Positions 51,663 to 59,441 of a stretch of 64,000 bases of DNA are shown here, piece after piece; position 1 is the stretch's first letter, and every line of letters begins with the position of its first letter. The translations under genes were made by a program, and so were the position numbers. The stretch is taken from NCBI RefSeq assembly GCF_050613185.1, contig NZ_CP192511.1:2480001-2544000 (forward strand). The letters run 5' to 3'. This DNA comes from Chelonobacter sp050613185 (lineage in GTDB: Bacteria > Pseudomonadota > Gammaproteobacteria > Enterobacterales > Pasteurellaceae). Under the pieces are notes generated by a model. It made no database searches, was not told the origin of the DNA, and saw only the letters and a list, made by a program, of their open reading frames with translations.

Positions 51663-52009
51663 GTATAAATACTGGCGATGTGCCGCCGGATTTTGAGAAG
51701 CTATCCAACGGTGTTTTAACAGATCATGCGGGGTTTTGTCGGCAATCCGGATTCCTCCAGATAACGCGGGCTGGCACAGGTAATCCGTTGAATATCCAGC
51801 AAATGGCGCGCAATTAGATTCGGATTTTGCAATGCCCCTAAACCGCCGCGAATCGCAATATCAATTTTATTTTCCAATAAATCCACAATCGAATCGGAAA
51901 ACTGCAAGTCAATATTCATTTCCGGATTCTGTTTCAACAGCCGTTCCAATGCCCCGACAAACACGCTATCGGCAATTCCGGTCGGAGCGGAGATCCGTAA
52001 CGTACCTAA
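51650..52009 (-). pseudogene. LysR-type regulator, effector-domain fragment on the opposite strand
   Basis: It reads LGTLRISAPTGIADSVFVGA, then DIAIRGGLGALQNPNLIARH and CASPRYLEESGLPTKP, typical of the LysR substrate-binding domain. A frameshift near 51720 then gives HDLLKHRWIASQNPAAHRQY. It has no N-terminus. Its start abuts an unrelated fragment at 52008. Confidence 0.6.
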
Positions 52010-52154
52010 CTACCGTTTGGAATCGGATGTCAACTACACCACTACGAAACTGGATCAGTTGATTGACAATTTGGACAGTGCCTTGGAATCGGCACAACAA
52101 GGCCGCATTGATAGCGCAAAAGCAGTCGTTGCTGACCTAAATGTCAGATCATAA
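52008..52154 (+). pseudogene. C-terminal fragment of an unknown helical protein
   Basis: A 48-residue open stretch (YRLESDVNYTTTKLDQLIDN, LDSALESAQQGRIDSAKAVV) ends at TAA 52152-52154 and is followed by a good terminator. The residues are amphipathic-helical. The upstream part is replaced by the LysR fragment. I do not recognise it. Confidence 0.35.
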
Positions 52155-52181
52155 GTTACACTGCTGTATCCGCAAATAAAC

Positions 52182-52213
52182 AAACGGCAATCGTTATCGG
52201 GCGATTGCCGTTT
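52182..52213. terminator. Bidirectional-looking terminator
   Basis: AAACGGCAATCG and CGATTGCCGTTT form a 12-bp perfect stem with an eight-base loop, followed by T on the plus side and A-rich complement on the other. It lies between the 52008-52154 fragment and ytjA, which converge on it. Confidence 0.75.
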
Positions 52214-52244
52214 TGCTATGGATTAGTGCACAGAATGAGCCGCG

Positions 52245-52403
52245 CTAACGCCGGCGTCCGAATAGAAATGAAAGCACCGATAGGATTAAAAAAGCAAAGA
52301 ACAACACTTTGGCAATGCCGACCGCACTTCCTGCAATACCACCAAATCCAAGTGCTGCGGCAATTAATGCGATCACAAAAAAGATAACGGAATAATGTAA
52401 CAT
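52245..52403 (-). CDS. YtjA family (DUF1328) small membrane protein
   Basis: A 52-residue protein with two hydrophobic helices (YSVIFFVIALIAAALGFGGI; AKVLFFAFLILSVLSFLFG) and a final RRR, matching the ~53-residue YtjA family. The family is often linked to envelope or stationary-phase stress, but its molecular role is not known to me. The start at 52403 (MLHYSVIFF) is preceded by GGGAGAAGTAGT. Confidence 0.85.
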   Translation of the reverse strand: MLHYSVIFFVIALIAAALGFGGIAGSAVGIAKVLFFAFLILSVLSFLFGRRR

Positions 52404-52532
52404 ACTACTTCTCCCTTTAAGGTTTTTGGGTCGGATATGACACAATCAAAATAAAAGTGAATAAAACGAATAACTTGTGTCATGTCTATAGGTATAACAT
52501 AAAAATTTGACCCAATGCAAATCTTTTACCGC

Positions 52533-54149
52533 TCAAACCCGCTCCTGATTTTTTGACAACTGCATAATTTTATAAAACATCTGTTTGAATAACGACGGAA
52601 TCGAATTGGCGCCGCGCTTTGCCATTTCATCCGACAAGGCGATTGCCAAATCGGGCTTAGAGGCACGCTGGATCGCGCGTTGGATAATTTTACTCACCAC
52701 CTTATTGCGCTGCGGCACATGGTTTGCCAAGCGATAAAAGACATTTTCAAAGCCCTCGCTATAAAAGAAATGCTCGATATCTTTCTTCGGCAAGGTTAAT
52801 AAGCGGCTGTACACCGATTCGTTATCTTCAATCAGGCTTTTCACCGTGTCGGAATATTTCCAACCTGCCGCATCGCCGTCGGTCAACACAAACCATTCGA
52901 TCCCCATTTTTTTGCAATATTTGATCAATGGGCGCAAGCCGCTTTGCGCAAATTCAATAATCCGAATGCCTTCCATTTCCAGATTGATATTCAGCAAATG
53001 CGCCAACTCGGTCAAAATCCAGACCTCGGTTTCCCCTTCCACCATCACCCAAATCCGCGAAAACAACGCCAAACTGCGGTTGTAATGCACATGAAAACTG
53101 AGGCGGCGCATATCTTCTTTGCCCAGATCGCGCCGTGCCAATTGATAAGCTTTGGTTTGCGTCTCATAGCGGACCAAGCGGCAGATATGTTCCAAGCGTA
53201 CATATGCCAACAATTCGACCGAATTGCTGGTAGTGACCCTTTGTAGCGGCAAATGGCTTGCCAATTCCCAACCGATCGCCACCATGCGCGGATGTAAACG
53301 GGTTTCCAAGTCTTCAAACAGGATAATCGGACGGGTTTGTTTGCTGAATTTAATCCCCTTGCCGCGTTCAAACATCGAAGAAAGGTAATACAAAATCCGC
53401 TTTTTTAACCCGCCGTTTTCGTCTTCCAATAGACGCTGGCATAATGACTTGACTTGCCCCCACATTTTGGTGGTGTCGTGCATTTGCCGCTGCCACAACA
53501 AACGATCTTGGTTATCTAAAAAATAATATCGCAGCAACAACGCAACGGCGTGGATTTCCGCCTGCAAAATATCCCTCTCGCCCTCACATTCCCCTTTCAC
53601 GCAAAACGGGCGGATCGTATGATAGTGCCGCTGCAAACGGGCGTCGCGAAAACGGAAAACCGGGTGGCGGGAGATAATCAGGGCAACCAATTTGCGCGCA
53701 TTGCGCAGTTCAATCTGGTTGCCTTGTTCATCGAGAAAGGAGTATTCGGTGCTGACTTTGCCGTCGATCAGCTCGCCACTGACCCGCATATAAATCCGCG
53801 CATAGCCGTCTTCGTGGGCAGAAAACAGCGGACGGTAAAATTGGCATTCCTGCCGCCCTTGTTCGCCGTGAAAGCTTTCGCTGAAGGTAAACAACACCAT
53901 GCAGCGGTGATTACGTTTGGGAATGGGATTGTCCGGCGAGAGTTCCTGATACTCTTCCAACGCAAGGTGGAAGTCATTCGGTTTAAATTGATAGAGGCGT
54001 TTTTCCGGATTGAGAATCAAACTGAGTACATCCAACAGGCTGGATTTCCCCCACGAGTTTTCCCCGATTAGCACCATATTGGAGCGCAGTTGCAACGATA
54101 AACGATTCAAACCTCTAAAACCAATCACATCAACTTGTTTTAAATACAT
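52533..54149 (-). CDS. OLD-family ATP-dependent nuclease, YbjD-like
   Basis: A 538-residue protein with an N-terminal ABC-type ATPase (IGFRGLNRLSLQL; Walker A GENSWGKSSLLDVL). The C-terminal Toprim nuclease domain has the acidic motifs VEGETEVWIL and LTDGDAAG. E. coli YbjD has the same design and also neighbours lysO (ybjE), as here. OLD proteins cleave DNA and some take part in phage defence. This housekeeping-like member has no Gabija-type helicase neighbour. It diverges from lysO over a 120-base spacer. Confidence 0.82.
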   Translation of the reverse strand: MYLKQVDVIGFRGLNRLSLQLRSNMVLIGENSWGKSSLLDVLSLILNPEKRLYQFKPNDFHLALEEYQELSPDNPIPKRNHRCMVLFTFSESFHGEQGRQECQFYRPLFSAHEDGYARIYMRVSGELIDGKVSTEYSFLDEQGNQIELRNARKLVALIISRHPVFRFRDARLQRHYHTIRPFCVKGECEGERDILQAEIHAVALLLRYYFLDNQDRLLWQRQMHDTTKMWGQVKSLCQRLLEDENGGLKKRILYYLSSMFERGKGIKFSKQTRPIILFEDLETRLHPRMVAIGWELASHLPLQRVTTSNSVELLAYVRLEHICRLVRYETQTKAYQLARRDLGKEDMRRLSFHVHYNRSLALFSRIWVMVEGETEVWILTELAHLLNINLEMEGIRIIEFAQSGLRPLIKYCKKMGIEWFVLTDGDAAGWKYSDTVKSLIEDNESVYSRLLTLPKKDIEHFFYSEGFENVFYRLANHVPQRNKVVSKIIQRAIQRASKPDLAIALSDEMAKRGANSIPSLFKQMFYKIMQLSKNQERV

Positions 54150-54272
54150 ATTGACCCCGTTTTTTAGTTTGCCTCACTCGGCTGACAACAGCTTACTAAA
54201 AAAAGCCCGCTATTAATATGTTTAATGTCATGTTTTTCGTTATAATCGCAGTTCGATTTCAATGAGGTAATT

Positions 54273-55181
54273 ATGATTGGTGGATTATTAATTGTTTTAG
54301 CGCCGATGTTTTTCGGATATCTAATCAAAACCAACAACCGTGCGTGGCTGAATCGGATCAATAAAGCAGTTATGATGTTGTTATATCTGATTTTATTGAT
54401 TATGGGGCTGTCGCTCGGACAAATGGACGATCTGGCGGCAACACTGCCGGTGATCGCCGTTTCCGCCCTCACTTTTATTGCGGCGATTATGGGGTTGAAT
54501 ATTTTATCCTTGGCAATTTACGACAAAATATCCCCGCGCCCGCTGCAACATCACAACGAAGAAATGCCGTCACGTTTGCGCCTAATGTTGGATTCGTTAT
54601 TCATGTCCTCGATGGTATTGCTTGGTTTTATTATCGGTTTTCTCAGCAAAGGACATCTGGCGATTCCGCTTGATAGCAGCACTTATGTCCTGATCGCCTT
54701 GATTTTTCTGATCGGGATTCAATTGCGCAATAACGGCATTGCGCTGCGCGAAGTGCTGTTCAACAAACGCGGCATTTACACCGCGGTTATCGTCACCGTC
54801 AGCGCCTTGGCAGGCGGCGCGCTTGCCGCATTTATTTTAAACCTGCCGATATCGCAGGGTTTAGCCGTTGCTTCCGGGATTGGGTGGTATTCCCTTTCCA
54901 GTGTGATGATCAATGACGCATGGGGGCCGGTGTTCGGCAGTATCGCCTTTTTCAACGATCTGGCGCGCGAAATTCTCAGTCTGTTTTTAGTACCGTTTTT
55001 TATGCAGCAACACCGCTCTACCGCCGTCGGTATCACCGGCGCAACCGCACTTGACTGCACCCTGCCGGTGATCCAACGCTCCGGCGGCATGCAAGTTGTA
55101 CCATTGGCAATCAGCTACGGCTTTATCATCAATATTCTGGTGCCGATTTTGTTAGTGTTTTTTATCAATTTACCGTTTTAA
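54273..55181 (+). CDS. lysO: Lysine exporter LysO
   Basis: A 302-residue inner-membrane protein (DUF340/YbjE) with about eight helices. Conserved features include SGIGWYSLSSVMINDAWGP, GSIAFFNDLAREILSL and MQVVPLAISYGFIINILVPI near the end. LysO exports lysine and its toxic analogue thialysine in E. coli. TGAGGTAATT precedes the ATG. A hairpin made from two opposed uptake signal sequences follows directly. Confidence 0.9.
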   Translation: MIGGLLIVLAPMFFGYLIKTNNRAWLNRINKAVMMLLYLILLIMGLSLGQMDDLAATLPVIAVSALTFIAAIMGLNILSLAIYDKISPRPLQHHNEEMPSRLRLMLDSLFMSSMVLLGFIIGFLSKGHLAIPLDSSTYVLIALIFLIGIQLRNNGIALREVLFNKRGIYTAVIVTVSALAGGALAAFILNLPISQGLAVASGIGWYSLSSVMINDAWGPVFGSIAFFNDLAREILSLFLVPFFMQQHRSTAVGITGATALDCTLPVIQRSGGMQVVPLAISYGFIINILVPILLVFFINLPF

Positions 55182-55185
55182 GATC

Positions 55186-55216
55186 GCAAAGTGCGGTTGC
55201 ACCGAACCGCACTTTG
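55186..55216 (+). terminator. Terminator built from an inverted pair of uptake signal sequences
   Basis: GCAAAGTGCGGTT and AACCGCACTTTG are opposed across a six-base loop right after lysO. Inverted uptake-signal pairs acting as terminators are known in Haemophilus. Confidence 0.75.
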
Positions 55217-55242
55217 TGCCTTTTACCCTATCGACGATGGTT

Positions 55243-55548
55243 CTACTGACTATGCGCCAACATAAACTTGCGCAGATCCCGCTCTTGCCGCATCACAAAC
55301 AGAACATAAACTGTTTGTTGTGATCGTTTATAAAAAATCCGGCACGGCGGCACGATAATTTCGCGATAATTTAATCCGATCAATTCAGGCGGAACCCGAC
55401 CAGAGTCTGGAAACAACGCCAAGCGCTCAACTTTTTGCATGACATTCTGTACCAGTTGTTGCGCCGCTGGCATATTTTCTAATGCGATATATTCGGCGAT
55501 GTCATTCAGATCCGTTAACGCTGGATTTGTCCAAATTATTTCAGCCAT
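55243..55548 (-). CDS. ParE/RelE-superfamily toxin
   Basis: A 101-residue toxin of type II toxin-antitoxin systems. The pattern IIWTNPALTDLNDIAEYIAL, LFPDSGRVPPEL, YREIIVPPCRIFYKR and VYVLFVMRQERDL is typical of the ParE branch. ParE members poison gyrase and RelE members cut mRNA; the sequence favours ParE. The start overlaps the antitoxin stop by 13 bases, so the two are translationally coupled with the antitoxin first. Confidence 0.85.
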   Translation of the reverse strand: MAEIIWTNPALTDLNDIAEYIALENMPAAQQLVQNVMQKVERLALFPDSGRVPPELIGLNYREIIVPPCRIFYKRSQQTVYVLFVMRQERDLRKFMLAHSQ

Positions 55549-55793
55549 TTCGACAGTTTATCCTTGGCTGCGGCATGATTAATGATCTCATGTTCAATAA
55601 TTGCCCGTTCGCCACGTGCAATTCCTTCCAAAATCGCCAAGCGGTTTTGTATAAACTGGTAATCATCAACATCAATTAAATAAGCCGACGGCTTGCCGTG
55701 TTCAGTAATTAGCACCGGCTCTTTGGAGTGGTGAAGATCGGCTAAAATCCGCGTGGCTTGCCGCTTTAAGCTAGTCACTAATTCAACTTTCAT
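55536..55793 (-). CDS. Phd/YefM-family antitoxin
   Basis: An 85-residue antitoxin: an N-terminal Phd-like DNA-binding fold (MKVELVTSLKRQATRILADL; PVLITEHGKPSAYLIDVDDY) and a C-terminal helical part that would wrap the toxin. AGGAG lies seven bases before the ATG at 55793 (an ATG at 55796 is also possible). The frame is open further upstream into a LysR remnant, which is chance. A 20-bp palindrome just upstream is the likely operator. Confidence 0.87.
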   Translation of the reverse strand: MKVELVTSLKRQATRILADLHHSKEPVLITEHGKPSAYLIDVDDYQFIQNRLAILEGIARGERAIIEHEIINHAAAKDKLSKWLK

Positions 55794-55815
55794 CATTATG
55801 CTCCTAAACAAAAAG

Positions 55816-55835
55816 AGTGATACTATTGTATCACT
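55816..55835. promoter_or_regulatory. Palindromic operator of the Phd/ParE pair
   Basis: AGTGATAC-TATT-GTATCACT is a perfect 8-bp inverted repeat 23 bases before the antitoxin start. Phd-family antitoxins repress their own operon by binding such palindromes. Confidence 0.7.
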
Positions 55836-55844
55836 TTTAATCGT

Positions 55845-56050
55845 AAATGGAAGCGACAAACCGCACTTTGCCAAATAGGTCGGGCTGGCAACCACGCACA
55901 TTTGCAAATCCGGCGCCACCCGCACCGCAATCATATCTTTCGCCACATCATCGCCCAGGCGGATCCCGACATCAAAGCGTTTGGCAACAATATCGCTAAA
56001 ACCGATATTGCTGCAAAATTCTAGCGAAACTTCCGGATTAAAGAGCAAAG
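55845..56050 (-). pseudogene. Second LysR-type effector-domain remnant
   Basis: It reads NPEVSLEFCSNIGFSDIVAK, RFDVGIRLGDDVAKDMIAVR and LQMCVVASPTYLAK, the middle of a LysR substrate-binding domain. No helix-turn-helix or C-terminus is nearby. Its sequence differs from the fragment at 51650-52009, so it comes from another gene. Confidence 0.6.
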
Positions 56051-56127
56051 TGCGGTTGCCGGACAGAAGGGTACGCCGAACAGGTTGCAGCTTATGTTTG
56101 CGAACAACATGATCGGCGGGTTATTTT

Positions 56128-56391
56128 TTAACCTTTGCGCAGACTTTCCAATTCGTCCAACAATTGCAGGATTAACGCCGTTGCCGGTACGCTGGCTTCA
56201 AAATCGCGGCTGATTCGGTGCGCGCGGCGCAGGCGGGCAAGCTGAAACCCGCTGAAACTGGCGGATTGCGGATTGCCGTCAATCGAGATGATCTCTTCCT
56301 CGATCACGCTTACCACCCACTCGGCGTTGCCGTCGCAGGCGCACACGATTTCCTCAAACGTTAGCTGAATATCTTGTTCTAGATTCATCAT
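56128..56391 (-). CDS. cbpM: Chaperone modulator CbpM
   Basis: An 87-residue MerR-like helical protein that binds the J-domain of CbpA and blocks its co-chaperone and DNA-binding activities. The pattern LTFEEIVCACDGNAEWVVSV and FQLARLRRAHRISRDFE matches CbpM. It lies 16 bases after cbpA, as in E. coli. Confidence 0.87.
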   Translation of the reverse strand: MMNLEQDIQLTFEEIVCACDGNAEWVVSVIEEEIISIDGNPQSASFSGFQLARLRRAHRISRDFEASVPATALILQLLDELESLRKG

Positions 56392-56407
56392 TCCCTCTAT
56401 CCCTTAC

Positions 56408-57379
56408 TTACTGATTATTTGCATAATGATCGGCTAACTGCTGCCAAGCGGCTTTATCGGCGTCACTGTCGCTGTGCGGCAAGGCGATATTCAGCAACAG
56501 ATACAAATCGCCCGCCTCTTTCGCCGGAATCCCTTTGCCTTTCAAACGTAAACTTTGTCCGTTGCGGCTGTTGGCAGGAATATTGACACTGAATTTACCG
56601 GCAATGGTTTCGACATCCAATTTACCGCCGAGCGCCGCCGTCCACGGCATAATATCAATCCGTTGGTAAACATCTTTGCGGTTCTCGACATACAGTTCCG
56701 CCGATTGGTGGAAGCCGATTTTTAAATACAGATTGCCGTTGCCGCCGCCGTTAAAGCCCGGCAGCCCTTGTTCGCGCAAGCGAATCTGTTGTCCTTCCAT
56801 AATGCCTTTCGGGATTTTGACGTGCAGCGTTTTGCGCGCATAGGTCATTTGCCCGTCTGCCGTCAGGGTCGGCATGTCCAAGCTCAAACTGCGTTCGCTG
56901 CCGTGATAAGCGGCGGCAATATCAATGCTCAATTCCGCATGTTGATCTTCGCCGGCTATCGGACCGGAATGAGAGGTTTGGCGCCGCCCTTGCCCGGCGC
57001 TGCCGAACGCGGAAAAAATATCATCAAAACGAAAATCGCCGCTGCCGAACGGTTGTCCGTCGCCGAAATGGCTGCCGTCAAACCCGTAATACTGATAACC
57101 GTGGCGTTGCGGATCAAAATCCTGACGATGAAAACCGCCGCCCGCCTGTTGCCCGGCAAACGGATTCGCCAACATCGCATCATATTCCGCCCGTTTGGTT
57201 TCGTCTTTCAGGGTTTCATAGGCGACGTTAATTTCGCTGGTTTTTTTATCGGCATCGGTTTCGGTGCTGATATCCGGGTGATATTTGCGCACCAATTTGC
57301 GATAGGCTTTTTTGATCTCGTTCAGGCTGGCGTCTTTGCTAACTCCTAGCACTTCATAATAATTTTTCGTATTTGCCAT
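56408..57379 (-). CDS. cbpA: Curved DNA-binding protein / DnaJ-like co-chaperone CbpA
   Basis: A 323-residue class B J-protein. J-domain: NYYEVLGVSKDASLNEIKKA with HPD in RKYHPDIS. A Gly/Phe-rich linker with GGGFHRQDFDPQRHG follows, then two C-terminal substrate-binding domains (KIPKGIMEGQQIRLREQGLP). It stimulates DnaK and binds curved DNA in stationary phase. No zinc centre, which separates it from DnaJ. Confidence 0.93.
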   Translation of the reverse strand: MANTKNYYEVLGVSKDASLNEIKKAYRKLVRKYHPDISTETDADKKTSEINVAYETLKDETKRAEYDAMLANPFAGQQAGGGFHRQDFDPQRHGYQYYGFDGSHFGDGQPFGSGDFRFDDIFSAFGSAGQGRRQTSHSGPIAGEDQHAELSIDIAAAYHGSERSLSLDMPTLTADGQMTYARKTLHVKIPKGIMEGQQIRLREQGLPGFNGGGNGNLYLKIGFHQSAELYVENRKDVYQRIDIMPWTAALGGKLDVETIAGKFSVNIPANSRNGQSLRLKGKGIPAKEAGDLYLLLNIALPHSDSDADKAAWQQLADHYANNQ

Positions 57380-57672
57380 ATTTCCTCTCGTTGCGTTTTT
57401 CCTTGATCACGTATGTTTAGAATACTCCCTTTTTTTCGCGTTGCAATGCTGAAATCGGATTGATGAATTCTTCTCATAAAATTATTGTCGTATTCGCCAC
57501 GAATCCAAGGCACAGATTTTTGCTAGTTTATCCACTCTCTTTTATTGGAAAATTAAAAGCCACCGCTCGGATTAATCTCGGTAGCGATGGCTTTAAAAAT
57601 GGTCTTTTTTAGCAATAATGGCTTTAAACAAGATATGTAATAGTGTGATTTTATATCAATTAGCTAACCGTT
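57380..57672. other. Intergenic region upstream of cbpA
   Basis: About 290 bases without a gene. A stem-loop lies at 57554-57596, and the cbpA promoter must be near 57400-57480. Nothing else is recognisable. Confidence 0.4.
57554..57596 (-). terminator. Stem-loop downstream of the small lipoprotein gene
   Basis: TAAAAGCCACCGCT pairs with AGCGATGGCTTTAA, one mismatch, across a 15-base loop. It lies about 75 bases after the lipoprotein gene at 57673 and can act as its terminator. Confidence 0.5.
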
Positions 57673-58091
57673 TTATTTGTTTAAACTATAACCGGACACT
57701 GTGCCATTGGCATTATAAAAATAAACGGTCAAATTTTTTCGCGACGAGGTTATATCTGTTGCTTTTTCAGCAGCTTCGAGTGAACCACCCACTCCCGGTA
57801 TAGCTGAACTAATCGTGGAGCCAAATGTTCCCAGCATTCCTTGAAGCCCCATTTTCGTGCTATCATATTGGTAAAGTGGAGAAGCACCGCTACGGCTGGA
57901 AGTTGGAGAACCACATAATTTTTCCACCTCGGCTTTGGTGGTTTTGCCTGCGATGAGATTTTGTTTTAGGAAAGTGTCGTCAAAACAATTACCCCCTCCC
58001 ATCGAGCCGGAACATCCACCGAGCACCACTGAGAGCCCAATTAGGTATAGAGCCTTAGGAAGATTTGTGAAGATTTGTGAAGATTTTGCAT
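57673..58091 (-). pseudogene. Small lipoprotein gene 1, out of frame behind a decanucleotide repeat
   Basis: The ATG at 58091 has a perfect AAGAGGA site. After nine bases come two copies of the 10-bp unit CTTCACAAAT and then the signal-peptide sequence (LPKALYLIGLSVVLGGC, lipobox LGGC). With two copies the ATG frame stops after 16 codons; three copies would join it to the lipoprotein frame, giving a 142-residue protein. The mature part has GKTTKAEVEKLCGSP, like small SmpA/BamE-fold lipoproteins. The paralogue at 58293-58747 has the same design. I infer a phase-variable gene in its OFF state. If the gene is simply dead, the repeat would be a relic. Confidence 0.65.
58061..58080 (-). repeat. 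10-bp tandem repeat, two copies
   Basis: Two perfect AGATTTGTGA units (plus-strand reading) plus a partial third, between the start codon and signal peptide of lipoprotein gene 1. A 10-bp unit shifts the frame by one with every copy gained or lost. Confidence 0.9.
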
Positions 58092-58292
58092 AAAATTATC
58101 CTCTTTTTAATGGTGTATGCAAGATAGATCTATACTATAAATAGCCGATTCAGAAAAGTAAAATTTTACAATTCATCGAAAAACTTCGAAAAATCGCTGC
58201 TAAACGGTGAAAGAATCCGCTATAAAAATAGCCGCCCTGCGAGGTGACACAAGAGGCGGCGAATAACAGATATGATTTGTCTGTAAAATGAT

Positions 58293-58747
58293 TTAGTTTG
58301 AATCACTGGACAGGGTGTAGGAAGAAACGGTTCCTTTATGGAAGATCACCATTAGGTTTTTGCGACTGGCGCCGGTGGCTGCAGCCGCACCGTCATAAAC
58401 ATCACTGGCTGAGACGACCTGCTGTAATCCCGGAATAGCGTCGACGACACGCCCAAAAAGCGGATTATTGCCCGGTCGGTTAGAATGTGAATAAACGTAG
58501 GTGCTAGGGCCGTTGGAACCTTGTGAAGCCCTTTTCGGCGAACCGCATAACCGTTCAACTTGTGCCGGCGTGGTTTTCCCTTTGATCAGATTTTTTTGCA
58601 AGAAGGCTTGATCAAAGCAGTTACCGGCAGAAGCGGAACAACCACCAAGCACCACCGCGAGCCCGATTAGGCATAGGCTTCTAGGAAGATTTGTGAAGAT
58701 TTGTGAAGATTTGTGAAGATTTGTGAAGATTTGTGAAGATTTTGCAT
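58293..58747 (-). pseudogene. Small lipoprotein gene 2, out of frame behind a decanucleotide repeat
   Basis: A paralogue of 57673-58091 with a nearly identical leader, ribosome site and ATG (58747), but five copies of the 10-bp unit. Five copies leave the ATG frame to stop shortly after the repeat; three or six would restore it to the signal peptide SLCLIGLAVVLGGC. The mature part (KGKTTPAQVERLCGSPKRAS, then ASDVYDGAAAATGASRKNLM) keeps a full open frame, which argues that selection still acts on it. It would be an outer-membrane-type lipoprotein of the SmpA-like fold. Function unknown. Confidence 0.65.
58687..58736 (-). repeat. 10-bp tandem repeat, five copies
   Basis: Five perfect copies of AGATTTGTGA in the 5' coding region of lipoprotein gene 2. 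Copy number is congruent with gene 1 (2 and 5, both 2 modulo 3), so both genes are in the same wrong frame. Confidence 0.95.
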
Positions 58748-58953
58748 AAAATTATCCTCTTTTTAATGGTGTATGCAAGATAGATCTATACTATAAATAG
58801 CCGGTTCAGAAAAGTAAAATTTTACAATTCGGCGAAAAACCCATTAACGCCGCAAAACAATTTCATTTCTGGAAATAATAAAATACGAAATTTACAGCAG
58901 TGGTTGATCCGTTATGTGCCTGACGGGCTTCGCCGAATTTCAACGGCGAGGTA

Positions 58954-59355
58954 TTAATTACTCCCAAATTTTTCCAATACTTGCTGTGCTGTCAACATCT
59001 GCGTTTTAGTGGCTAAATCACAATACTCTGCTTTCTTATCCGTAAAAATTTGCAAGCTTAATTTAAGATTTTCTTCATGCTGAAATAAACCAGCCGAAAT
59101 TTCATACATTGATGAATCTAATAAATGATAATACAGATGTGTACCGCACTTTTGGCAAAATGCCCGCTCCGCCCACTCAGAAGAACGGTAGTGCATAATA
59201 TTTTCAAATCCACTAATACGTGGCTTTTCATCGATCTCCAGCCCGAAAAAAGCACCGCCCGCCCATTGCCGGCACATTGCACAATGACAAGCCACTACAT
59301 GATGATTGGTTTCAATTTGTCATTTAACCGCACCACACAGACATTCTCCCTGCAT
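58954..59355 (-). pseudogene. GFA/CENP-V family protein with a premature stop
   Basis: From ATG 59355 (GGAGG site) the frame reads MQGECLCGAVK, then TGA at 59320-59322, then QIETNHHVVACHCAMCRQWA, FCQKCGTHLYYH and so on to 58954. The Cys motifs (CLC, CHCAMC, CQKC) are the two zinc sites of the GFA family (glutathione-dependent formaldehyde-activating-like). Translation from the GTG at 59295 would lose the first Cys pair, so a functional protein is doubtful. The stop is at a position usually occupied by an aromatic residue, not Cys. Confidence 0.75.
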
Positions 59356-59387
59356 AAATCCTCCGCTTCGTCTTACAAATCACATGG

Positions 59388-59415
59388 CAAAAAGCCGCTA
59401 ACAACTGTAGCGGCT
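59388..59415 (-). terminator. Intrinsic terminator of mdh
   Basis: On the minus strand AGCCGCTA - CAGTTGT - TAGCGGCT is followed by a T-run, 27 bases after the mdh stop. Confidence 0.8.
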
Positions 59416-59441
59416 TCTCTTAACGGCATAGCGAATCAAAC

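Noticed and set aside
59320..59322. TGA as selenocysteine in the GFA gene.
   Set aside because: The site is aromatic, not Cys, in the family as I recall it, and no SECIS-like stem is evident.
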